12,062 bases of DNA from Holosporales bacterium. Lineage in GTDB: Bacteria; Pseudomonadota; Alphaproteobacteria; RUG11792. The stretch lies in the NCBI GenBank assembly GCA_031266385.1, contig JAISBC010000052.1, forward strand, positions 1-12,062, given 5' to 3'. The notes beneath the pieces are model-generated. The model made no database searches. It was not told the origin of the DNA and saw only the letters and a list, made by a program, of their open reading frames with translations. The translations under genes and the position numbers were made by a program. Positions 1-6,394 of the stretch are shown here, piece by piece. Positions within the stretch are counted from its first letter, which is position 1. Every line of letters starts with the position of its first letter.

Positions 1-2
1 GG

Positions 3-188
3 AGTTATATTTTGAGGTTGCACGGGGCGGAATTCAGCCGCAAGGATGTAATCGCTGGCACTGGTATCACGGCAATCACCGTCGAATCAATCATCAAGAA
101 ATTCTTGAATATGAACAAAATCATACGCCTTGGTCAGGGTAGGGCGACTAGGTATAAGCAAGCTTTTGGAGCCCAGGATCTGATGTGA
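3..188 (+). CDS. C-terminal fragment of an unidentified protein with a winged-helix-like end
   Basis: An open frame enters from the left edge and ends at a TGA at 186-188, giving 61 residues with no start inside the window. The visible part, around FSRKDVIAGTGITAITVESI then a basic stretch ending GRATRYKQAF, has the helix-turn-helix plus basic wing pattern of winged-helix DNA-binding tails. Such tails occur in transcription regulators and at the C-terminus of some Fic-type proteins. I do not recognise the parent protein. The gene lies next to a decayed transposase, so it may itself be accessory or degraded. The HTH reading rests only on the residue pattern. Confidence 0.4.
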   Translation, partial: SYILRLHGAEFSRKDVIAGTGITAITVESIIKKFLNMNKIIRLGQGRATRYKQAFGAQDLM

Positions 189-234
189 CTTGCGCATTGA
201 GTTCATCGATTAATACTGTGTAAACTCGCCAAAT

Positions 235-575
235 ATGAACAGATCTATTCTTTTTCTAAGAAAGAGAACTTCTAACATATACTTTTTTGTAGATTCTGCT
301 CTTTTAAAAGTATGTCATAATAAAAGGATATTTAATCATAAAGTATTTAAGGGAATAGCGGAAAGAGGAAAATCAAGTATGGGATGGTTCTTTGGATTTA
401 AACTTCATTAGGTAATTGTGATGATAGAATACCCGTAGATAAACTTATACATCAATTTAAAGGGACTATATTCGGAGATAAAGGATATATATCTAAAGAA
501 CTATTTATGAGACTATATAATAAAGGAATAAAACTAGTAACAGGTCTAAGGAAGAATATAGGGAATATATTATCG
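235..575 (+). pseudogene. Decayed IS982-family DDE transposase remnant
   Basis: Two frames together give recognisable IS982-type transposase. Frame 1 (235-411) reads FFVDSALLKVCHNKRIFNH, continues through a RGKSSMGWFFGFKLH block and stops at TAG 409-411. Frame 3 then carries DDRIPVDKLIHQFKGTIFGD, KGYISKELFMRLYNKGIKL and a LRKN segment. The first catalytic Asp (VDS) and second Asp (GDKGY) are present. The stretch normally lying between FKLH and GNVDDR is missing (about 15 residues, with a frame change). Everything after LRKNIGNILS is gone, including the third catalytic acid, and so is the N-terminal third. It cannot be functional. I did not find terminal inverted repeats. Confidence 0.82.
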
Positions 576-587
576 ATTCCTCGATCC

Positions 588-616
588 TGGACTAGTCCTT
601 GAAGGTACTGTATACT
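588..616 (+). promoter_or_regulatory. Candidate sigma-70-type promoter for the DASS transporter
   Basis: TGGACT (588-593) and TATACT (611-616) are separated by 17 bp. They match the -35 consensus at 4 of 6 and the -10 consensus at 5 of 6. Transcription would start near 622, giving a leader of about 25 nt with a GAGAAG ribosome-binding candidate at 632-637 before the TTG start at 646. The site sits just after the transposase remnant. Assignment is from consensus match only. Confidence 0.45.
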
Positions 617-645
617 GTGGTTCGAGTGTCTGAGAAGCTTATGTT

Positions 646-2085
646 TTGTCCTTGATTTCCCCTATCAGCGATCGTCAAGATTCTGCACAGATCCCGCTCA
701 ACAAGGATTTTAAATTCCTGAGGCTTGGGATTATCATCGTCCTAGCATCTTTAGCCTGCCTATTTATCGATCGCCCACAGGGGCTTTCGAGTCAGGCCTT
801 TCACATGATCATCATATTTATCTCCTCGATGCTCGGGATAATGCTTGATATCTGCGAGCCTTGTGCCCTCTTATTCCTATCGATTTGTGTCGCCAGTTTG
901 ACCGGAATCGTCGAAGTTAAACAATGCTTCTCCGGGTTTAGCAACATAGTCCCCTGGCTTATTTTTTCCGCTCTATCCCTATCGAGTGTAATGACGAAGA
1001 CGACCCTGGGAATGCGACTAGCCTACCTCTTCGTCAAGCTTTTCGGTAAAAACATAACGGGACTATCATACAGTATCATAGCAACCGAATTTTTGACGGC
1101 CCCCGTTATACCGAGTAACACGGCGAGGGGCGCCAATATCGGGCTTCCCCTGGTCACGGCGATTGCTCGGTATGTCTCCTCGAATACCGATGGAGTGCCG
1201 GAAAAATCCATTGGAGCTTACCTTGCGATTTTATATTCCTATAGCAATTCGGTGTGTAGTGCCATCTTCATCACGGCCATGATTTCCAATGCCATCATCG
1301 TTGAAATCCTGGCGACTGAGGGGATACATCTGAATTGGCTTTCATGGTGTGGCTTTATGGTCCTTCCAGGAATTTGCATCCTCCTCATTTTACCATTCAT
1401 CTTGCGGATATTATTTGGGCAGAATATTTCGAGCCTGGAAGGGATCAGATCTCAGGCCGCCGCCAACTATAAGGCGATGGGGAAATTGAGTCAGCCGGAA
1501 AAATGCATCCTCTGCGTTTTTTCTGTGATGCTATTGATGTGGATTTTTTCGGGGCCCCTTGGGATTCCGATCATCATCACCGTCCTGATGGGAATCGTCG
1601 CCTTCGTAATGCTTGGGTTATTGAGCATAAAAGAGGCGTTTTCCTCGTATAGTACTTTGAATCCGGTGATAATGCTGGGTATTCTGATATCGTACGTCAA
1701 TTGCCTCGTTTCGTCCGGAGCGATCGAATGGTTCAATGGAGTAATTTCCAGCTGTCTGAGCGGGATGAATGTTGATAATGCATATTATTTACTGACCATA
1801 ATTTATTACTTTACCCACTACTTCTTTTCGGGGGAGGGAGGAAGGATTATCGCCCTATATTCAGCCTTTCTAACGACAGGACTTGCCCTCGGAATAGAGC
1901 CATTGAAATTGGGGATGACTCTCGCCTTTTTCAGCAGCACTTCTGATGTTTTGGCACACTATACATGCCCGGCCTCCATCACAATGTTCAGCCCCGGCTA
2001 TATTTCGGCCGGGAAATGGCTAACGACCGGGTTAATCATTTCCTTGATCATGATGGGGATATGGTTCACATACGTTGGTATATGA
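646..2085 (+). CDS. DASS (SLC13-type) divalent anion:Na+ symporter, dicarboxylate-translocator subtype
   Basis: This is an inner-membrane carrier expected to move di/tricarboxylates such as malate, 2-oxoglutarate or succinate, usually driven by sodium. The 479 residues contain about a dozen hydrophobic segments and fit the usual length of about 470. Family marks are the SNT signature in PSNTARGANIGLP (156-168), the HYFFSGEGGRIIALYSAFL block (391-409) and the C-terminal LAHYT...GYISAGKW region (436-458). These resemble plant DiT1 and chlamydial SodiT1 rather than E. coli CitT. The second SNT-like site reads FFSSTSD (428-434), where DiT1-type members usually have SNL/SNT, so substrate choice is uncertain. 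The TTG start at 646 follows a GAGAAG motif at 8 nt spacing. An ATG at 641 is out of frame, so the true start could be later. It stands alone, facing the TamA-like gene. Exact substrate is not inferable. Confidence 0.85.
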   Translation: MSLISPISDRQDSAQIPLNKDFKFLRLGIIIVLASLACLFIDRPQGLSSQAFHMIIIFISSMLGIMLDICEPCALLFLSICVASLTGIVEVKQCFSGFSNIVPWLIFSALSLSSVMTKTTLGMRLAYLFVKLFGKNITGLSYSIIATEFLTAPVIPSNTARGANIGLPLVTAIARYVSSNTDGVPEKSIGAYLAILYSYSNSVCSAIFITAMISNAIIVEILATEGIHLNWLSWCGFMVLPGICILLILPFILRILFGQNISSLEGIRSQAAANYKAMGKLSQPEKCILCVFSVMLLMWIFSGPLGIPIIITVLMGIVAFVMLGLLSIKEAFSSYSTLNPVIMLGILISYVNCLVSSGAIEWFNGVISSCLSGMNVDNAYYLLTIIYYFTHYFFSGEGGRIIALYSAFLTTGLALGIEPLKLGMTLAFFSSTSDVLAHYTCPASITMFSPGYISAGKWLTTGLIISLIMMGIWFTYVGI

Positions 2086-2174
2086 TAGCATCCATGAGGT
2101 TGATCTATCGCTTGGATACCAAGCAAGCATTTTTGGTTATAGCCAGAGATTGTCTCAATGAGGGAGCATTCGGC

Positions 2175-2209
2175 TTTTCCACCGAAATTGTGGAAAACTC
2201 TGTGGATAA
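2175..2209. promoter_or_regulatory. Cluster of three DnaA-box-like motifs
   Basis: TGTGGATAA at 2201-2209 is the exact complement of the consensus DnaA box TTATCCACA. Twelve bases upstream lies TGTGGAAAA (2189-2197). An inverted near-copy TTTTCCACC (2175-2183) makes an 8-bp perfect palindrome, TTTTCCAC/GTGGAAAA, with a 7-nt spacer. Three such motifs in 35 bp, with an AT-rich stretch about 125 bp to the right, is the kind of arrangement seen in replication origins and DnaA-titration sites. The motifs are visible directly; function is inferred. Confidence 0.4.
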
Positions 2210-2290
2210 GAATTTTAAATAGCAATTTTAGGTCGGTAATCGGCGGAGTTTAACCTTTTTGCTCAATTATTGAACGTCTTCAAAAAACAT

Positions 2291-2325
2291 TGGAAAATCA
2301 GTGTCTCACTGGCCATTTTTAATTT
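2291..2325 (+). terminator. Candidate rho-independent terminator of the DASS gene
   Basis: CAGTG (2299-2303) and CACTG (2307-2311) form a 5-bp stem around a TCT loop. TGG/CCA could add outer pairs across an interior loop, and T-rich sequence follows directly. It lies about 210 nt after the DASS stop. On the opposite strand the stem is followed by ATTTTCC, so it might also act on transcripts leaving the TamA-like gene. The stem is short, hence moderate confidence. Confidence 0.4.
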
Positions 2326-2441
2326 TAATTGCTAAAAAAAAATTTGTATGCGAGAAAAGGAAAGGTTTACCCCGAAAGTTGTGAATATTTTTACAAAATT
2401 ACAGAGATACAAAGCTTCTTGACCGGATCAGCGGCGACATT

Positions 2442-4310
2442 TTAAAAGGCCTGACCTATGCTGATATATATATTGAATCGAGAATCCAGATGTTTTTTAT
2501 CATCATTGGTCATTTTCCTTCGTTTCACTGGGAAAGCCAGATCGAGCCTGATCGGGCCGAGCGGGGTATAATACCTAACCCCGCACCCATATCCTAACAT
2601 CGGCTTACCGAATGGTTTCGGCAGTTTTGTGGGATAAACATTCCCTCCCTCAAGAAATATAGCTATCCCAAAATCCTCAGAGATCCTGTACCTCGGTTCA
2701 ATACCAAATTCGAAAAGAGATTCCCCGCCGAGGGGTTTATTATCGGCGCTGTGCTCACCGATCTTCTGGTATCCATACCCCCTCACCGAATTCGCTCCTC
2801 CAGCGAAAAATAGCTTATCCCTCGGAATGACATTATTATGATTCCTGATGATGGAACCAAATTTAATATATGAGGCCACAACCATCCTGTTTCTGAATGA
2901 GTTTTTCAGGATCGGGATGTAGGCCGATAATTTGCCATTCACCACGGTGATCGTTTTCAGGTTGCTGAAGTATGGGGTAATCATCCCCGTGCAGATGATA
3001 CCTCTCTGCGGGTCCAGGAAATTATCGGTCGAATCAAAATTAATTCCGACAGGGGTTCCGCAAGCATGAAATTTGATCTTTTCATTTGAGTTGATACTAT
3101 CTGAAGTGCTTATATCATCGGTATTCTCAGGGACAACAGCTGCTATATTATCTTTCGTCTTAGAATTTTCGAGGCAGATTCCAGCCCCTATCCTGAACCC
3201 TCTACTGACCGTCTTCCACAGAATACTTTCCACACCGAATTTAGAGACATTATACGTGGGAACATTTTCCTTTATATAGAAGGCTTGTGAGGCCAGTTCC
3301 TGCATCTTCCCGAAGAGGTCGTAGTTGTTATATTTGATCCGACCAACCTTGGTATTCTTAGACAAATCTAACAGAGTCCCAAAGCGCGATCCCTTCCCGT
3401 CGATGTTATAGTGTGTCCAGGCCAGGGCTAGCCCGATCTTCTCGGTCGTTCCATACTTAACTCCCACGGATACATCTCGAAGAGGAGCCTCTTCGATACT
3501 AACGATCGCCGTTGTATGGGATATTTTTGGATCATTGCTATCGGGAGTTCGATCGGTTAACGTCACATCGATGACCGCAAAAATTCCGGTATCCATCAGG
3601 TCAATTTTTGTATTCTCTACCTTCTTTGCATCATAAACCTCACCATCATGCCAGAGGATCCTATTCCTTATGAAGGGCTCGATCAATTCTGGAGATTTTT
3701 TGGTTTTTATTTTTAACATGGTCTTATCGATAATTGTTTTCCCGTTTAGATTAATTTTATATATGACCTTTACCTTTTTTTGCGATCGATCGATTTCTAG
3801 ATCTGGAGTTTCGACGTGAACGAAGGCATATCCAAGTTCTTCGAAATAATTATCGATTCGTTCTCCGGCATCTGATAATTGCTTCGTATCGATAAAAGCT
3901 TCGCGATTAATATAACAGATCGCAATTAATTGATCGGATGTAAGACCCGATTTATAGTTGGTATCATCAAAAACCAGAACGATATCAGATAATTTGTAAC
4001 GATTATTCAGAGTTACATTGAAAATTACCTTTTTGCCATCGAATTTCGTTGATACCGTGGCATCAAAATATCCGAATGATTTTAATGTGATCAGAATTGC
4101 ATCGATATCGTTTTCTAATCGAAAACTATCGATCATAGGATCTCCAGAGAACTTTTTTTTATCCCAGGAGGGAGTAACCTGATCTCGGACTAGCTGTAAA
4201 ATCTCCGCCTGATCAATTCCGGTTATAACGATATCGTGAGCTGATGAGCTGGGAAATAATCCACCCATTGCGAAAATAACGACTATATAAAACTTACGCA
4301 AAAATCCCAT
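2442..4310 (-). CDS. tamA: TamA-like Omp85-family outer-membrane assembly protein
   Basis: Omp85 proteins insert other beta-barrels into the outer membrane; TamA works with the periplasm-spanning TamB. The 622-residue product fits TamA length. It has an N-terminal signal peptide (about 1-24, after which HDIVITG begins), three POTRA-sized repeats (roughly 27-101, 104-190 and 193-275, with YKLSDIVLVF and GYAFVHV-type strands) and a C-terminal barrel from about 276. The barrel carries the family VRGY motif (509-512, in FFAGGANSVRGYGYQ), GESLFEFGIEPRYR (529-542) and a final strand ending in Phe, the usual barrel-insertion signal. Three POTRAs instead of five argue for TamA over BamA. No tamB follows within the 2.4 kb downstream. 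The ATG at 4310 has a weak GGTGA motif upstream. The symbol is by family resemblance. Confidence 0.82.
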   Translation of the reverse strand: MGFLRKFYIVVIFAMGGLFPSSSAHDIVITGIDQAEILQLVRDQVTPSWDKKKFSGDPMIDSFRLENDIDAILITLKSFGYFDATVSTKFDGKKVIFNVTLNNRYKLSDIVLVFDDTNYKSGLTSDQLIAICYINREAFIDTKQLSDAGERIDNYFEELGYAFVHVETPDLEIDRSQKKVKVIYKINLNGKTIIDKTMLKIKTKKSPELIEPFIRNRILWHDGEVYDAKKVENTKIDLMDTGIFAVIDVTLTDRTPDSNDPKISHTTAIVSIEEAPLRDVSVGVKYGTTEKIGLALAWTHYNIDGKGSRFGTLLDLSKNTKVGRIKYNNYDLFGKMQELASQAFYIKENVPTYNVSKFGVESILWKTVSRGFRIGAGICLENSKTKDNIAAVVPENTDDISTSDSINSNEKIKFHACGTPVGINFDSTDNFLDPQRGIICTGMITPYFSNLKTITVVNGKLSAYIPILKNSFRNRMVVASYIKFGSIIRNHNNVIPRDKLFFAGGANSVRGYGYQKIGEHSADNKPLGGESLFEFGIEPRYRISEDFGIAIFLEGGNVYPTKLPKPFGKPMLGYGCGVRYYTPLGPIRLDLAFPVKRRKMTNDDKKHLDSRFNIYISIGQAF

Positions 4311-4410
4311 TGATCACCGATTCTTTAAGGCAGCACATTTGAAATCCTGGTACCTGATTCAGATTTTATGAAAAAAGCCCTCTCAATTCCATCCTGTATA
4401 TCTTTGATTT

Positions 4411-4419
4411 TTATCCACA
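4411..4419 (+). promoter_or_regulatory. Perfect DnaA-box consensus TTATCCACA
   Basis: TTATCCACA matches the consensus exactly. It lies in the roughly 200-bp divergent region between the TamA-like gene and the repeat protein gene. A single box may be chance or a DnaA-responsive control site. It is notable because the other exact box in the window, at 2201-2209, lies just past the other end of the same gene. Confidence 0.3.
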
Positions 4420-4472
4420 TCTTTGCCAATTCAATTTTAACGATTCGTTTAGATTTTGGAACCCAAAATACC

Positions 4473-4510
4473 ATGACTTAAACGCATTGTCTCTAAGTCA
4501 TTTGGAGGGT
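4473..4510 (+). promoter_or_regulatory. Inverted repeat abutting the Shine-Dalgarno of the repeat protein gene
   Basis: ATGACTTA (4473-4480) and TAAGTCAT (4494-4501) are a perfect 8-bp inverted repeat with a 13-nt loop. The strong ribosome-binding site GGAGGG (4504-4509) starts two bases later, five bases ahead of the ATG at 4515. CC at 4471-4472 and CCC at 4462-4464 could pair with GG and GGG of that site across small bulges, extending the stem over it. This could be an operator or an RNA switch; the sequence does not decide. Confidence 0.4.
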
Positions 4511-4514
4511 ACTA

Positions 4515-5690
4515 ATGAATATATTCAGGAAGTTGATTTTGGTAGTATTACTTGGGAATTCTGTTTTACAGGCATCGTCTTTGATTGCATATGAGGATGA
4601 CTTGATGAAGAGAACAAGGGAGGCACTAATCGCCTCAGGTGCAAAATCTCCAGCTGCTCTTTCTGGTTGGCTCATAGATCCCAGAGCAGAGTTAGTGCCA
4701 CTATTACCAATGTTAGATTTGTTCGTTCAGAGATGGGGATGCTTTCGCTCGATTGTTGGTGATCACCTCTCCGGCCTCGAAGCCTTCGATATGCTGAATC
4801 ACTTGAGAAATAGCAAGATCTCCTCAGATTACACATATCAATCATTTGCACTGTTATGTCTTAGACTTCCGCCGAACTCTCTCGATTCTCTGAATCCACG
4901 TGTAGAGCAATCCGATGAATGCGAGTTACTAAGCTTATCGGATGAGCAATCTGAGAAATTGAATCAAATCATTCCGTTGGATTGCCCCATTGCTCAGAGA
5001 CCACTTTTCTATCGCTATGCTAGGGCTGGTTTGGGTATTGCATATAAGTGGGAATCACCAGGTATTGTCCAAACCCAGATCGGATCACAATTTGACGTAT
5101 ACTTTGATATAGCAAAAAGACTACTGGAGATGAGGACACCAACTAAGATTTCTCCTATGTCGCTCACTGATACCCCGAATATTGATGGTTTAACTGCGCT
5201 CCTTAATACGACTCGATTTATGTCTCCAGATGATATTTATGCTTTTATTTTAAATCCTGATCCCAGGGCCGCAGATTTATTACCAGACTTACGTACCTTT
5301 GCCGAAGGATGGAAAAATCTGCGGACTCTGGGAGGTATAAACCTCCTCGATATCGAATATCTCAATATTCTGACACCTTTGTGGACGAATAAAATCGCCT
5401 TTGGATATACATTCCAATCGTTCAAGCTGTTATTCCGCCAATTGTCGCCGGATGCGCTCGCTAATCTTGATCGACTTCTCCCAGAATCTGTCGAAAGCGA
5501 TTTACTAGAATTTTCACCGGAGCAATCTGAGGCATTAAATCAAGTCATTCCGTTGACTTGCCCGGATGTTCAGAGACCGCTTGTATACCGCTATGTTAGG
5601 GCAGCAATGAGTTTACAACATGAGCAAATTGGTTCACAATTCGAGGCATATCTTGATATAGTTAGGCAACTGCCGGATATCGTTCATTAG
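4515..5690 (+). CDS. Unrecognised exported protein with two tandem copies of a novel-looking domain
   Basis: I do not recognise this 391-residue family. Residues 1-20 form a signal peptide (MNIFRK, a hydrophobic run, LQASS), so the product is probably periplasmic or secreted. The rest is two related halves, about 35-206 and 226-388. Matching blocks are YTYQSFALL/YTFQSFKLL (106-114, 298-306), EQSEKLNQIIPLDCP/EQSEALNQVIPLTCP (144-158, 336-350), QRPLFYRYARA/QRPLVYRYVRA (161-171, 353-363) and QIGSQFDVYFDIA/QIGSQFEAYLDIV (188-200, 371-383). Each half looks largely alpha-helical and keeps one Cys in the PLxCP block. No catalytic motif is evident. The ATG follows a strong GGAGGG site. The gene ends 11 bp before dnaQ, so the two may share a transcript, but a link to replication is not implied. 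Confidence 0.8.
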   Translation: MNIFRKLILVVLLGNSVLQASSLIAYEDDLMKRTREALIASGAKSPAALSGWLIDPRAELVPLLPMLDLFVQRWGCFRSIVGDHLSGLEAFDMLNHLRNSKISSDYTYQSFALLCLRLPPNSLDSLNPRVEQSDECELLSLSDEQSEKLNQIIPLDCPIAQRPLFYRYARAGLGIAYKWESPGIVQTQIGSQFDVYFDIAKRLLEMRTPTKISPMSLTDTPNIDGLTALLNTTRFMSPDDIYAFILNPDPRAADLLPDLRTFAEGWKNLRTLGGINLLDIEYLNILTPLWTNKIAFGYTFQSFKLLFRQLSPDALANLDRLLPESVESDLLEFSPEQSEALNQVIPLTCPDVQRPLVYRYVRAAMSLQHEQIGSQFEAYLDIVRQLPDIVH

Positions 5691-5701
5691 AGAAAAATTA
5701 G

Positions 5702-6394
5702 ATGATAAGAGAAGTAATTCTAGATACCGAAACGACTGGCCTTTCGGTCACGGATGGAGATAGGATTACTGAGATAGGGTGCGTCGAAGTTATCGATAAA
5801 AAGTTAACTGGCCGCACCTATCATACATACGTTAATCCGGAAAGAGAGGTTAGTGATCGAGCAGCTGAAATCAGCGGATTAACCTTCGAATTTCTGAAAG
5901 ACTATGGGACATTTAAAGAAGTATTTCAGGAATTTCTGGAATTCATACGAGATGATAAATTGGTGATCCATAATGCCACATTCGATACGGGTTTCCTCAA
6001 TCACGAACTTTCCATCGTTGGATCTGATTCGATTGCCCCATCGAGGGTTATAGACACGTTATCAATGGCGAGGGAAAAATATCCGGGATCACCAGCAACT
6101 CTGGACGCATTATGTCGTAAATTTAATATAGATCGCTCGATGAGGACGAAACACGGCGCCCTAATAGATGCGAGGCTTTTAGCCGAAGTCTACATCGAAA
6201 TGTCCGTCGAAATTGTTCAGAAAAGTATTTTTGCTGATGTCGGTAATAATAGGAATAACGGTAAAAACAACATCACAAAAAAAGTAACGATTCCGGAACG
6301 GATTTTTTTCCCAAATACAGAAGAAATAGTGGCTCATAGAGAGTTTCTGACAGCCTTCGAGGACCCGATTTGGAATAAATTCGACGGGTCGTGA
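5702..6394 (+). CDS. dnaQ: DNA polymerase III epsilon subunit (3'-5' proofreading exonuclease)
   Basis: Epsilon removes misincorporated nucleotides within the polymerase III core, bound between the alpha and theta subunits. The 230-residue protein carries all DEDDh exonuclease residues: Exo I DTETTG with D8 and E10, Exo II HNATFDTGF with D95, and Exo III KHGALIDARLLAEVY with H151 and D156. A low-complexity Asn/Lys linker (about 182-193) leads to a C-terminal tail ending IWNKF. This matches the alpha-subunit-binding tail seen in alphaproteobacterial DnaQ. Length is slightly below the 243 residues of E. coli. The ATG has only a weak A/G-rich ribosome site, and the gene may depend on translation from the upstream gene 11 bp away. 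Its stop codon overlaps the priA start. Confidence 0.95.
   Translation: MIREVILDTETTGLSVTDGDRITEIGCVEVIDKKLTGRTYHTYVNPEREVSDRAAEISGLTFEFLKDYGTFKEVFQEFLEFIRDDKLVIHNATFDTGFLNHELSIVGSDSIAPSRVIDTLSMAREKYPGSPATLDALCRKFNIDRSMRTKHGALIDARLLAEVYIEMSVEIVQKSIFADVGNNRNNGKNNITKKVTIPERIFFPNTEEIVAHREFLTAFEDPIWNKFDGS

Larger units (their letters stand above)
2086..2441. other. Convergent intergenic region with DnaA-like boxes, AT-rich tract and terminator
   Basis: These 356 bp separate two convergent genes. From left to right they hold a short open frame (2094-2222, 42 codons, no ribosome-binding site, overlapping a palindrome, so probably not a gene), a cluster of DnaA-box-like motifs (2175-2209), a terminator hairpin (2291-2325) and a poly-A/AT stretch around 2333-2345. 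I see no RNA gene and no other conserved coding sequence here. Confidence 0.5.

Noticed and set aside
2094..2222. 42-codon open frame after the DASS gene
   Set aside because: It has no ribosome-binding site, overlaps the DnaA-like palindrome and has no recognisable domain. The frame also continues out of the transporter gene in another phase, so it is probably chance.
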